Origin: CAMAXB01 sp964476565
GTDB lineage: Bacteria > Verrucomicrobiota > Verrucomicrobiia > Opitutales > Opitutaceae
NCBI GenBank assembly: GCA_964476565.1
Contig: CAYZBG010000006.1
Location: 33,927-97,926, forward strand
Reading direction: 5' to 3'
Length of the DNA stretch: 64,000 bases
Within the stretch, counting starts at the first letter, position 1; the number at the start of each line of letters is the position of its first letter. Below the pieces are notes generated by a model. It did no database searches, was not told where the DNA came from, and saw only the letters and a list, made by a program, of their open reading frames with translations. The position numbers and the translations under genes are program-made. Positions 38,275 to 47,058 of this stretch are shown piece after piece.

Positions 38275-39687
38275 ATGGTCTCTTCGCCTGTTCCCGACTA
38301 TGCCCCTGCCGCCGACCTGCCTCCGCTGGCGGGCATCGCCACGTTTTCCGAGGCAGCGCGCCGCGGCCTCTCGGTCGAAGCCTGCGTGGCGCGCCACAAG
38401 CGCCATCACTGGCTGCTGCGCCGCCTGCACGAGGTCTTCATCAAGCGCCTCGCTGCCGAACCCTGCTACGAGTTGAAGATGAGCTTTGGCCTGCATGCGC
38501 ACCTGTGCGCCGAGCATGCCGCCGCTCTGCGCGAACGGGTGGGGGAGATGCGCGAGCCGCCGCTCGGTCTCGACACGCCGCCGAGCGAGGCGCTGGACGT
38601 ACTCGGCGACGAATTGCTCGCCGCTCCCGACACCGCGGCACTGGTGCTCGGTATCTATGAAGTCGCCCTGCCGGCGCTGGCCGAGAGCTTGCGGCGTTAC
38701 CAGGCGGACACCAACCGGCTCGTTGACCATCCCTCGTGGCGGATCAACCGGTTCGCCCTGCTCGAGCTCGAGGATATGATTGCCTACGGGACGGCAGCCG
38801 TGGCGGCGCTGGTCACGGCGGACCGGCGCGACACGTTGCAGGACTGGGCCGATTACCTGCGCACCCTGGTGGACGAAAAGTCCGACGGACCGGTGCATCG
38901 GCAGTACTCGGCCCGTCCGTTCCGCTACGACCCGGTGCCGCGCCGCGACGAGCGTTTTCCCGACCCGTACAACATGGGCGTGCACGCCGAGGCCTTCCTC
39001 TACGACGAGAGCCTGCCGGCGGCGCCGAAGACGCTCATGCTCTATTACAAGCGCCTGCGCGAAATCGATGTGCCCGAGATGATGGCGTCGATCCTCGCCG
39101 AAACGACGGGCAAGCCGTGGGATTACACGCGCGACATGACCCGCCAGCTCTGGGACGAGGCGCGGCATGCGATGATGGGTGAAGTCGGCTTCGTGCAGGC
39201 CGGACTCGACTGGCGCGACCTCGTGAAGGTCAACTTCACGTGGTCGCTGGCCTTGAACACGCAGCTCAAGCCGCTCGAACGCCACGCGGTGCTCTACTTC
39301 ATCGAACAGGGCCTGATGCCGAAGACGGGCAAGCGCTTCGAGTGGGAGACGGCGCTCGCGTCCGGCGACGATTACGCAGCGACCATCCAGGATTTCGACT
39401 GGGCGGACGAGGTGTTGCATGCCCGCATCGGACGCGACTGGTACGTGAAGCAGATGGGCGATCCGCGCAAAGCCATCGAGTACGGCGATGCGTGTTGGAC
39501 GAAGGTGCTGATCGACTGGGAACGCTACCGGGCCGACGGCAAGACCCGGCACGAGAATTGGTGGCCAGAGCTCTACCGCCGCTGGTGCGCGGTGCGCGGT
39601 GAATCCCCGGATCCGCGGGTCGAGGCCTTCGCCACCACCTATCAATCCGTGCGCGCCGATCTGCGCGACCTGAGCGCCTCTGCCTGA
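38275..39687 (+). CDS. ferritin-like superfamily protein of unknown function
   Basis: This 470-residue soluble, mostly helical protein has ferritin-like features: paired Glu/His helices, including LKMSFGLHAHLCAEHA (residues 68-82) and a clear WDEARHAMMGE (Glu295, His298), the E-x2-H type ligand pattern of di-iron and ferritin-like proteins. A long HWLLRRLHEVFIKRLAAEP helix lies near 45. There is no signal peptide. I do not recognise a specific family; the length is about double a simple ferritin-like domain and suggests two four-helix bundles. It could be an oxygenase-like or stress protein. It precedes modA, but no functional link is evident. Confidence 0.6.
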   Translation: MVSSPVPDYAPAADLPPLAGIATFSEAARRGLSVEACVARHKRHHWLLRRLHEVFIKRLAAEPCYELKMSFGLHAHLCAEHAAALRERVGEMREPPLGLDTPPSEALDVLGDELLAAPDTAALVLGIYEVALPALAESLRRYQADTNRLVDHPSWRINRFALLELEDMIAYGTAAVAALVTADRRDTLQDWADYLRTLVDEKSDGPVHRQYSARPFRYDPVPRRDERFPDPYNMGVHAEAFLYDESLPAAPKTLMLYYKRLREIDVPEMMASILAETTGKPWDYTRDMTRQLWDEARHAMMGEVGFVQAGLDWRDLVKVNFTWSLALNTQLKPLERHAVLYFIEQGLMPKTGKRFEWETALASGDDYAATIQDFDWADEVLHARIGRDWYVKQMGDPRKAIEYGDACWTKVLIDWERYRADGKTRHENWWPELYRRWCAVRGESPDPRVEAFATTYQSVRADLRDLSASA

Positions 39688-39738
39688 CCGCGGCGCAGCC
39701 GTGGTTGCAGAACGCCTGCGCCTGCGTTTCGTGGCATC

Positions 39739-40494
39739 GTGAATCTTGCGTCGCTTCGCCTCGTGGTTGGACTTGTCCTCGCCAGCGGCGCGGCGCGGGC
39801 CGCCGAACTCACCGTCTTCGCGGCGGCGAGTTTGACCGATGCCCTCGCCGAGGTCGCGCGGGCCTATGAGGCCACGACCGGGGATCGGGTGCGGTTCAAT
39901 TTCGGGGCCTCCAGCACCCTGGCCCGCCAGATCCGGGAGGGCGCTCCGGCTGACGTGTTCGTTTCGGCCGACGAAGCGAAGATGGATGAAGTCGCCGCGC
40001 GCAATCTGCTCGTGCCGGAAACGAGGCGGGTGCTGCTGGCCAACACGCTCGTGCTGGTGGTGCCGAACGAAGGGCGCGTGGCGGTGACGCGGCCCGCGGA
40101 CCTCGTCGGGCCGGCGGTGCGCCGCGTGGCGCTCGCCGAACCTGCCACCGTGCCGGCGGGCATTTACGCCCGCGCCTACCTCGAGCAGGTCGGACTCTGG
40201 CCGGCGGTGGCACCCAAGGTCATCCCTGCGGCCAACGTGCGTGCGGCCCTGGCCGCGATCGAGGCGGGCAACGTCGATGCCGGCTTCGTCTACAAGACGG
40301 ATGCGGCCCGGTCGACGCGGGTGCGCGTGGCCTACGAAGTGCCGGCCGGGGAAGGGCCGCGCATCGTGTATCCGGTCGCGGTGCTGCGCGACGCCCGCGC
40401 GCCCGACGCCGCGCGGCGGTGGGTGGCGTACCTCGCCTCGGCGGAGGCGAGCGCTGTTTTCACCGCGCACGGTTTCCTCCTGCCGACACCCTGA
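39739..40494 (+). CDS. modA: molybdate ABC transporter substrate-binding protein ModA
   Basis: This 251-residue protein has a signal peptide (LRLVVGLVLASGAARA). The ModA motif LTVFAAASLTDALAEVARAYEATTGDRVRFNFGASSTLARQIREGAPADVFVSAD contains the residues that coordinate molybdate or tungstate. Later segments IYARAYLEQVGLW and GNVDAGFVYKTDA are also typical. The start is GTG at 39739. The gap to modB is 169 bp and holds a dispersed repeat; normally these genes are tightly spaced. Confidence 0.9.
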   Translation: MNLASLRLVVGLVLASGAARAAELTVFAAASLTDALAEVARAYEATTGDRVRFNFGASSTLARQIREGAPADVFVSADEAKMDEVAARNLLVPETRRVLLANTLVLVVPNEGRVAVTRPADLVGPAVRRVALAEPATVPAGIYARAYLEQVGLWPAVAPKVIPAANVRAALAAIEAGNVDAGFVYKTDAARSTRVRVAYEVPAGEGPRIVYPVAVLRDARAPDAARRWVAYLASAEASAVFTAHGFLLPTP

Positions 40495-40503
40495 GGTCTG
40501 AAA

Positions 40504-40597
40504 GGAGCGGCGACATTCCTGTCGCCGGGTTTGGTGCCTGATGTGCTCCCGCCTAGCGACCTGGGTACGGGTTCGGCGGCAGGAGTGCCGCCGCTCC
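40504..40597 (+). repeat. ~94-bp dispersed palindromic element, copy B (between modA and modB)
   Basis: The element has terminal hairpins (GGCGACATTCCTGTCGCC at the left; GGCGGCAGGAGTGCCGCC at the right), and the ends are inverted copies of one another. It is homologous in reverse orientation to copy A at 35840-35932, with a diverged middle. It starts 9 bp after the modA stop. Confidence 0.65.
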
Positions 40598-40663
40598 TTT
40601 ATCTTCCGGTCCATCCGTCTCTTCAGGATGGCGAAATGACGCCGAACCGTCACCGTTCGCGCG

Positions 40664-41332
40664 ATGTCGGTTGAGATCTGGCAAACCACGCTGCTGACCC
40701 TGCGCGTCGCGGCCCTCAGCACCCTCGCGATCCTGCCGGTGGGCGTCGCGCTGGCGTGGCTGCTGGCGCGTCGCGAGTGGCGGGGGAAGTCTGTCGTCGA
40801 GACGATCGTGGCGCTGCCGTTGGTGGTGCCTCCGGTCGCGACCGGGCTGGTGCTGCTCAAGCTCTTTGGCCGCAACGGCCCGCTGGGTAGGTTTTTTGAG
40901 GATACGCTCGGCTGGGAAATCGTCTTCACGTGGCGCGGTGTGGTGCTGGCAACGGCGATCATGTCGTTTCCGCTGCTGGTGCGCACGGCCCGGGTGGCCT
41001 TCGAAGGCGTAAATCCCCGCCTCGAGCAGGTGGCGCGCACGCTCGGCGCCGGGCGGTTCCGCGTGTTCTGCACCATCACGCTGCCGCTGGCCATGCGCGG
41101 ATTGGTGGCGGGCGCGGTGCTGGCGTTCGCGCGTGGGTTGGGGGAGTTTGGCGCAACGATCATGGTGGCCGGCTACATTCCCGGCGAGACCGCCACGCTG
41201 TCGCTGTCGATCTATCACCTGGTCGAGCTCGGCCGCGACACCGAGGCGCTCGGGCTGCTGGGGGTTTCGCTCGTGATCGCCTTTGCCGCGGTGTGGTGGA
41301 GCGAGGCGTTTCTGCGGAGGAAGACGCCGTGA
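40664..41332 (+). CDS. modB: molybdate ABC transporter permease ModB
   Basis: This 222-residue integral membrane protein has about five helices. The permease EAA loop (EGVNPRLEQVARTLGAGRFRVFCTITLPLAMRG) contacts the ATPase, and the ModB/CysT segment ALPLVVPPVATGLVLLKLFGRNGPLG is present. The gene ends in GTGA, overlapping the GTG start of modC by 4 bp. It forms the membrane channel for molybdate import. Confidence 0.9.
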   Translation: MSVEIWQTTLLTLRVAALSTLAILPVGVALAWLLARREWRGKSVVETIVALPLVVPPVATGLVLLKLFGRNGPLGRFFEDTLGWEIVFTWRGVVLATAIMSFPLLVRTARVAFEGVNPRLEQVARTLGAGRFRVFCTITLPLAMRGLVAGAVLAFARGLGEFGATIMVAGYIPGETATLSLSIYHLVELGRDTEALGLLGVSLVIAFAAVWWSEAFLRRKTP

Positions 41333-42039
41333 ACCTCGACCTGCGTGGCCTGCGCCTGCCGTTGTCCCGGTTCTGCCTCGAGGTCGATGTGACGCTCTCC
41401 GGCCGCGTCACCGCGCTGTTCGGACCGTCGGGCGCGGGCAAGACCTCCCTGCTCGAATTGATCGCCGGCCTGCGCCGGCCCGCGACGGGGGGCATCGCGC
41501 TCGGTGGGACGATGCTGACGGACGTCGCCGCCCGGGTGTTTGTGCCGCCGCCCCAGCGCCGGGTGGGCTATGTGCCGCAGGAAGGCGCGTTGTTTCCCCA
41601 CCTGCGGGTGCGCGAGAATCTCCGCTATGGCGAGCGGCGGGATGCCGGGGGACCGGCCGGTCTGACGTTCGACCATGTGGTGGAGGTGCTCGAAATCGGT
41701 GACTTGCTCGATCGCCGGGTGCCGTCGCTGTCCGGCGGCGAGAAGCAGCGGGTCGCCCTGGGGCGCGCCTTGCTCTCCGGTCCCCGCCTGCTGCTGCTCG
41801 ACGAACCGCTGGCCGGCCTCGATGCGGGGCTCAAGGACCGCCTGATGCCCTACCTGCAACGCGTGCGGGACGAGTTTGCCCTGCCCATGGTGTACGTCAC
41901 CCATGCGGCCGAGGAAGTCATGGCCCTGTGTGACGACGTGGTCGTGCTCGAGGCCGGGCGGGTGGGGCGGCGTGGTGCGCCCGCCGATCTCTTTGTGCCG
42001 ACGGACACGCCGCAGTACCGCCTGCGCCCGCTGGCGTAG
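41329..42039 (+). CDS. modC: molybdate ABC transporter ATPase ModC, short form
   Basis: This 236-residue ATPase shows Walker A GPSGAGKTS, Q-loop YVPQEGALFPHL, signature LSGGEKQRVALGRAL, Walker B LLLLDEPLAGLD and the switch His in VTHAAEE. The protein stops after the core domain. Full-length ModC carries a C-terminal molybdate-binding (Mop/TOBE) domain of about 120 residues that is absent here. The GTG at 41329 is the first start after the modB overlap. Feedback inhibition by molybdate, known for the longer form, would be missing (inference). Confidence 0.86.
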   Translation: MNLDLRGLRLPLSRFCLEVDVTLSGRVTALFGPSGAGKTSLLELIAGLRRPATGGIALGGTMLTDVAARVFVPPPQRRVGYVPQEGALFPHLRVRENLRYGERRDAGGPAGLTFDHVVEVLEIGDLLDRRVPSLSGGEKQRVALGRALLSGPRLLLLDEPLAGLDAGLKDRLMPYLQRVRDEFALPMVYVTHAAEEVMALCDDVVVLEAGRVGRRGAPADLFVPTDTPQYRLRPLA

Positions 42040-42167
42040 CTGCGTACCTTGGCAGTTCAACGACCCTCCTGCCGAGGGCGGCCACGGGAAAAGGCCTTGC
42101 GAATTGTCTCGGCAAGGCGGGGGGCATTTGGGATGCCTTGCGGGCTTTTAGGCATACCACGTTTTAT

Positions 42168-43910
42168 ATGGCCCACTGGGAATACAAGGTGATCACGAGC
42201 GGGAAGGGTGGCTTCGCCACGCCCGCGTTGATGGAGAAATTTCTGAACGATCTCGGCAAAGACGAATGGGATATCCTCTCATTCCACACTGCGCCGGATA
42301 ATCCGCTCGCCTTCCACGGCTTGGCGCGACGTTCGACGCAGCGCGAATGGACGCTGGAGGATGCCGCCGCGGCCGCCGCCAAGGCCGAGGCGGACAAACT
42401 CCGCGCCGAGTTCGCCGCCAAGTTTGCCGGCGCCCAGCAAGGCGGCTCGGCCGAGCAGCCGTCCACCCTCGCGACCGAGGAGGTGGGCAAGGACGACGGT
42501 CTGCGCCGCCTGCGTGACACCGATCGCGACCACGATCCGGAGGCGCTGGCCGACGAAGCCGCTGGACTGAAGGGCGACGACTGGGACGACATGCCGGAGG
42601 AAGACGAGCTGCCCACCTTCTTCGAGGCGGTGAAACCCCACCTGCGCCGCAATCAGCGCGGCCCGGGTCAATCCGTGGCGATCGACTATCTGGCCAAGCG
42701 TTGGGACCAGCGCGAGGCCGACATCACCGGCGCCCTCGTCGAGTGCGGCCTGACCGTACCGGAGACGGAGGAAAGCCCGGCCGAGTATTTCGAGTTCGAG
42801 GGCGACCTTTATTGGCTCAACCGCAATCCGCGCGGACAACTCTTCCTCAACGTGCGGGAAAAGCCGCGTCCGGTCTTCCGCACCGCGCAGGCCAAACGTC
42901 TGCCCGACGACGATCCGGCGGCGCAGGAGCTCAACGCCGAGGCCGCCGCGAACCGCAAGGCGGAGCAGCCGCAGCGGAAGGAACGTGATCGCGAGCGCGA
43001 GCGTGATACGCCGCGCGCCGAGGTACCGGCCCGTCCGGCCGAGGAGGCCTCCACCGCCCCCGCCGAACCGTTGCCGGCCGGCGAAGCCCTGCTCGAGAAG
43101 ATTCGTCCGCTCATGCGCCGCAACCGTCGCGGTCCGGGGTTCTCCGGCACGACGGGTTTCCTCGCCAAGGCCTTCAAGCAAAGCGAAGCCGACCTGGTGG
43201 CCGCGCTCGCCGCACTGGGGCTGAGCGCGCCGGAGAAATCGGGCGGCAAGCCCGAGTACGTGCGCATCGGCGCCTACGAGTATTGGCTCAACAAGGACAG
43301 CCGCGGCGGCATCTGGATCAATGGCCGCGATCGCCGCGAAGGCGACACGGCCCCGGCCGAGTCCGGCGCGCCTGAAGGCTCGGCGGAAACGCCGGCGTCC
43401 GAAGCCGTGCCGCCGCCCGAAGGCACCGTGCCCGTGGGCGAGATCGCGCCCGCCGAACCGCAGGTGGTGGTGACGCCGGAAACCGCCCCGGCGGCCCCGA
43501 CCGAGACCGCGCCGGGTGAAGGCTCGGCTGACTCCGCGTCCGACGCTGAAGCCGCCTCGGATGAAGGTGCGTCTGCTGCTGCGACTCCGCCCCCCGTCGT
43601 CGAAGGCGCCGATCCCGGCCTCGTGGCGTTGCGTGGCCAGTTGAAGCCGAATCGCCGCGGCAGCGGTGCCTCCGGCGAACTCGGCTTCGTGCAACGGGCC
43701 CTCGAGCAGAACGATGAGGCCTTCGCCGCCTTGCTGGCCCGGGCCGGCCTGACCATTCCCGCCACCGCCGAGGAGAAACCCACCTACGTCGAGTATGGTG
43801 AGGAGATCGTCTGGGTGAACCGCAACCCGAAGGACGGCTCCCTCTGGCTCAACGCGAAACCCCGCGCCTCCCGCAAGGGCGGCCGCGGTCGCGCGAAGAA
43901 GGCAGAGTAG
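42168..43910 (+). CDS. unrecognised protein with DUF4177-like N-terminus and three ~82-residue repeated modules
   Basis: The 580-residue protein opens with MAHWEYKVITSGKGG, a DUF4177-like start (residues 1-60), then an Ala/Glu-rich helix. Three copies of one module follow at about 151-233, 308-389 and 485-566. Each has a basic segment with [RN]RRG[PS]G, a short helix pair ending ALxxxGLxxP, then an aromatic strand pattern (Y/V-x-E-Y/F ... W-L/V-N-R/K-[ND] ... LWLN/IWIN). Linkers are Glu/Pro/Ala-rich and disordered-looking; the tail is very basic (SRKGGRGRAKK). The modules look like winged-helix or RNA/DNA-binding units, but I know no named family. No signal peptide. Confidence 0.6.
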   Translation: MAHWEYKVITSGKGGFATPALMEKFLNDLGKDEWDILSFHTAPDNPLAFHGLARRSTQREWTLEDAAAAAAKAEADKLRAEFAAKFAGAQQGGSAEQPSTLATEEVGKDDGLRRLRDTDRDHDPEALADEAAGLKGDDWDDMPEEDELPTFFEAVKPHLRRNQRGPGQSVAIDYLAKRWDQREADITGALVECGLTVPETEESPAEYFEFEGDLYWLNRNPRGQLFLNVREKPRPVFRTAQAKRLPDDDPAAQELNAEAAANRKAEQPQRKERDRERERDTPRAEVPARPAEEASTAPAEPLPAGEALLEKIRPLMRRNRRGPGFSGTTGFLAKAFKQSEADLVAALAALGLSAPEKSGGKPEYVRIGAYEYWLNKDSRGGIWINGRDRREGDTAPAESGAPEGSAETPASEAVPPPEGTVPVGEIAPAEPQVVVTPETAPAAPTETAPGEGSADSASDAEAASDEGASAAATPPPVVEGADPGLVALRGQLKPNRRGSGASGELGFVQRALEQNDEAFAALLARAGLTIPATAEEKPTYVEYGEEIVWVNRNPKDGSLWLNAKPRASRKGGRGRAKKAE

Positions 43911-44238
43911 GGCTGCGCTCAAACCCTGCGCCACCGGCCTTACCACCGGTGGCGCGCAAGGTCTTTCGGCCCAATCCGCCTGCTAGGGCGGACGCCCGAA
44001 TCAGTTCGTCACCGGACACGATGGAGGGATAAGGCCGGGGGCACGTTTACCCTTGGAGCTCAGGGATGACTGGGGTTTTTGGAGTTTGATCCCTAGACGC
44101 TTGCGCCTTGTTATTAGGGTGCTCACGCGCGTGTGAAGCATGCTTTACCCTGTCGGATCGAAGCGATTGATACTTTAAGCGAAGGCCTGTTTGCGCGTTC
44201 CGAAAATGATGTGCCTGGACTCGCCTGTCTTGTTCACG
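43911..44238. other. 328-bp intergenic region before the low-GC lipoprotein gene
   Basis: A hairpin follows the three-module gene (see 43928-43955). The rest is visibly more AT-rich than the surroundings from about 44030 onward (for example CTTGTTATTAGGG, TACTTTAAGC) and shows no gene or RNA I recognise. Confidence 0.5.
43928..43955 (+). terminator. hairpin after the three-module protein gene
   Basis: Perfect 10-bp stem GCGCCACCGG / CCGGTGGCGC with an 8-nt loop, 17 bp after the stop codon. The T-run is weak (GCAAGGTCTTT), so termination is probable but not certain. Confidence 0.55.
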
Positions 44239-45030
44239 ATGAGCCGGCTTGGCATCAGCCTCGCTTTAATGGGCCTGCTGTCAGCCTGCCAGCATCGCAC
44301 CCCCACTTCCGGCTGGCCGATGCTTATCTTTGTGAATCTTTACCCCAACGGAGTACCGTTCTCCTTGAAGGGGCCACCGCCCGTAATCCTGACGTTTGAA
44401 GGGGAACGACTGCCCGATCTGTCTGGTGTCAATCAGGACTACTTCTTCCCATCAAACCCAGCAATGGTTCTTGTGGCTGAAGATGCCTATCGGGCCGGCT
44501 TGTTTGATCCGAAGAACCATCGCTTTGTCCCGAGTCGAGCGAAGCGCCAACCGTCCCCTGATGGGATCCATGCGGTCGAGATACACCACCTGTTCATCGA
44601 CCGTGGACCGCAAAATGTCCTCCGTTTGACTGACGCTGCGGACACGGTGCTGCAGAACCGCTGGTCACCCGGAGTCTTCACCGGTGTATTCTGGTCTCCC
44701 GATGGAACTCGCTACGGCTTTAACGAGAGTCATCCCGACAAGGGAGACCGACGAGCGCTCCGCATGTACGAACGCGCCTCGGGTGAAGAAGTTCACCTCG
44801 AGCTTCGCTTCGATTCGTCCACCTCTTTCTTTACAAACGACCAACTTGAGCGGCAGGCATCGCTCGCTTTGCGACATTGGCTCACACCCAACCAGTTTGT
44901 CGTCTGGGTCCACGGCCCATTTGATGGACCTCTGATGAGTCCGCAGTGGGGTTATGAGGCGTTGGTCGATTTGTCGGTTCCCGCACCGGCCGCGAATGCG
45001 CGAATGCTGCGAGCGTTCGTGCGTCGTTAG
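44239..45030 (+). CDS. low-GC lipoprotein of unknown function
   Basis: The product is 263 residues from the ATG at 44239, chosen because it gives a clean lipoprotein signal (MSRLGISLALMGLLSACQ, lipobox Cys17). Earlier ATGs at 44206 and 44209 exist. The mature part contains WSPGVFTGVFWSPDGTRYGFNESHPDKGDRRALRMYE, a WSPDG...-type blade reminiscent of beta-propellers, but no family is assigned. Base composition and codon endings are less GC-rich than neighbours, suggesting recent acquisition. The following ABC gene starts 109 bp later. Confidence 0.6.
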   Translation: MSRLGISLALMGLLSACQHRTPTSGWPMLIFVNLYPNGVPFSLKGPPPVILTFEGERLPDLSGVNQDYFFPSNPAMVLVAEDAYRAGLFDPKNHRFVPSRAKRQPSPDGIHAVEIHHLFIDRGPQNVLRLTDAADTVLQNRWSPGVFTGVFWSPDGTRYGFNESHPDKGDRRALRMYERASGEEVHLELRFDSSTSFFTNDQLERQASLALRHWLTPNQFVVWVHGPFDGPLMSPQWGYEALVDLSVPAPAANARMLRAFVRR

Positions 45031-45139
45031 GTCCGAGCCAACCGTCACGGTCACGCCCGCTGGCATTCTGACCGGCGTGGACGAAATCGCGCCGGGTCCC
45101 CTTGTCCGTACCGCCGTCTTCTGCTACGGTCCGCGCCGC

Positions 45140-45814
45140 ATGCTCGCGATCACCGACTTGCAGAAATCCTACCCCAACCCCGGCGGTGCCGGACGACGGC
45201 TCATCGTCGACGTCCCGTCCTTCTCCCTCGGCGCCGGCGAGCAGCGGGCGCTGCGCGGCGAAAGCGGGTCGGGGAAAACCACGTTCCTCAATCTCATCGC
45301 CGGCATCCTCGAGGCCGATGCCGGACGCATCGTGATCGGCGAAACCGACGTCACCGCGCTCAAGGAGGCCGCCCGCGACCGGGTGCGGGCGCGTGCTCTG
45401 GGCTACATCTTCCAGACTTTCAACCTGCTTCAGGGGCACACGGTCCTGGAAAACGTCCTGCTCGGCATGGCCTTCGGGCCCGGTGTCGACCGCGCCCGCG
45501 CGGGCGCGCTGCTCGAGCGCGTCGGACTCGGGGACAAGCTCGGTCACTACCCGCGTCAGCTCTCCACCGGCCAACAGCAACGCGTCGCCGTGGCCCGCGC
45601 ACTCGCCAACCGCCCCGCGCTTGTCCTGGCCGACGAGCCCACCGGCAACCTTGACCGCCGCAATGCCCGCGAGGCGCTCGCGCTCATCCGGGAGGTCTGC
45701 CGCGAGACGGGCGCGGCCCTGCTGCTCGTGAGCCACGACGAGGACGTCCTTGCGCAGTTCGACCCCGTTCAGGATTTCTCCGCCCTCAACCGTGCCGGGA
45801 GGGCGGCCGCATGA
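45140..45814 (+). CDS. ABC transporter ATP-binding protein (LolD/MacB-like; putative zinc cassette)
   Basis: The 224-residue ATPase shows Walker A GESGSGKTT (40-48), Q-loop YIFQTFNLLQGHTV, a signature with LSTGQQQRVAVARAL (Thr in place of the first Gly), Walker B LVLADEPTGNLD and switch His in LLVSHDED. The sequence class is that of LolD/MacB/FtsE ATPases, which pair with FtsX-like permeases. It overlaps the permease gene by 4 bp. The cassette order (ATPase, permease, His-rich lipoprotein, DUF3299) recalls ZrgABCDE of Vibrio. Confidence 0.88.
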   Translation: MLAITDLQKSYPNPGGAGRRLIVDVPSFSLGAGEQRALRGESGSGKTTFLNLIAGILEADAGRIVIGETDVTALKEAARDRVRARALGYIFQTFNLLQGHTVLENVLLGMAFGPGVDRARAGALLERVGLGDKLGHYPRQLSTGQQQRVAVARALANRPALVLADEPTGNLDRRNAREALALIREVCRETGAALLLVSHDEDVLAQFDPVQDFSALNRAGRAAA

Positions 45815-47013
45815 CGCTCTGGAACCTCATCTACCGCAGCCTGCGCCAGCACGCGCTTTCCACCCTCGTGACCGCTGGCAGCATCGCCCTCGCCGGCGGA
45901 CTGCTGCTCGCCGTCTGGGTGATCAAGACGCAATCCCAGGCGGTCTTCGCCCAGACGAATTCCGGCTTCGATGCCGTCCTCGGCGCGCGCAGTTCCAAGA
46001 CGCAGCTCGTGCTGAACGCGATCTTCCACCTCGAGGCCTCGCCGGGCAACGTTGCCGCCGCCGATGTCGCGATGATCTCCCGCCACCCGGCGGTGAGGGC
46101 GGCCATTCCGATCGCCGTTGGTGACAATTATTACGGCTGGCGTATCGTCGGCACGCTCCCGCGTCTCTTCACGGACATTGAGTATGTGCCTGGCAAGAAG
46201 TACGCCCTCGCCGAGGGCCGGCTGTTTGCCGACGGTGCGCGCGAGGCCGTCGTCGGCGCCTACGCGGCCCGCAAGCTCGGCTGGAAAGTGGGCGACACGT
46301 TCCGGCCGTATCACGGCCTGACCTTCGACCCGAAGACGCAGCACGAGGAAATCTACACCATCACCGGCATCCTCGCCCCGACCAACACCCCGACCGATCG
46401 CGTCATCTGGATCCCGTTGTCCGGCGTGCAGACCATGGCCGGCCACGATCCGCGCACCGCCACCGATGTGAGCGCGGTGCTGATCCAGCTGCGCGCGCCG
46501 ACTGCGGGCATGATGCTCGACATGATGATCAACCGGCAGGGCGACAAACTGACGTTCGCCTATCCGATCGGGGCGATCGTGGCGGACCTGTTCAACAAGA
46601 TCAGCTGGTTCGACCAGGTGCTGACGCTCCTGGCGGGCCTCGTGGCCTTGGTCGCCGCTGGCTCCGTGCTCGTGAGCATCTACAATTCCATGAGCGCCCG
46701 GCAGCGCGACATCGCCATCCTGCGTGCACTCGGCGCACGGCGGCGCACGGTGTTTGGCGCTGTGGTGGGCGAGGCCACCGCGATCGGCGTGCTCGGCGCC
46801 GCCCTCGGCTTCGCGGTCTACGCCGTGCTCGCGCAGGGCGTGGCCGCCCTGATTCAGGAACAGACCGGCGTGGTGATCGAGCCGTGGCAGTGGCAGCCCG
46901 TCTTCGCGTGGACGCCCGGCATCCTCATCGGCCTCTGCGCCCTCGGCGGCGTGGTGCCCGCCTTCAAGGCCTACCGCGTACCCGTGGCTGAAACCATCGC
47001 TCCGGTCTCTTGA
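45811..47013 (+). CDS. FtsX-like ABC permease
   Basis: This 400-residue permease has an N-terminal membrane helix (ALSTLVTAGSIALAGGLLLAVWVI), a large extracytoplasmic domain (~40-265) and three C-terminal helices in an FtsX arrangement (ISWFDQVLTLLAGLVALVAAGSVLVSIYNSMSARQRDIAILRALGARRRTVFGAVVGE). The MSARQRDIAILRALGA coupling helix is characteristic of MacB/FtsX permeases. ATG overlaps the ATPase stop. Such permeases often move lipids, peptides or metals through a periplasmic partner; the next genes suggest zinc (inference). Confidence 0.88.
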   Translation: MTLWNLIYRSLRQHALSTLVTAGSIALAGGLLLAVWVIKTQSQAVFAQTNSGFDAVLGARSSKTQLVLNAIFHLEASPGNVAAADVAMISRHPAVRAAIPIAVGDNYYGWRIVGTLPRLFTDIEYVPGKKYALAEGRLFADGAREAVVGAYAARKLGWKVGDTFRPYHGLTFDPKTQHEEIYTITGILAPTNTPTDRVIWIPLSGVQTMAGHDPRTATDVSAVLIQLRAPTAGMMLDMMINRQGDKLTFAYPIGAIVADLFNKISWFDQVLTLLAGLVALVAAGSVLVSIYNSMSARQRDIAILRALGARRRTVFGAVVGEATAIGVLGAALGFAVYAVLAQGVAALIQEQTGVVIEPWQWQPVFAWTPGILIGLCALGGVVPAFKAYRVPVAETIAPVS

Positions 47014-47058
47014 ACCCCGGACGCTGAACCCGCTCCCTATTTTCCCTCCTCCTTCTCC

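Noticed and set aside
38269..41163. 964-codon minus-strand open frame
   Set aside because: Crosses three well-supported plus-strand genes (ferritin-like, modA, modB) and a dispersed repeat; no domain visible.
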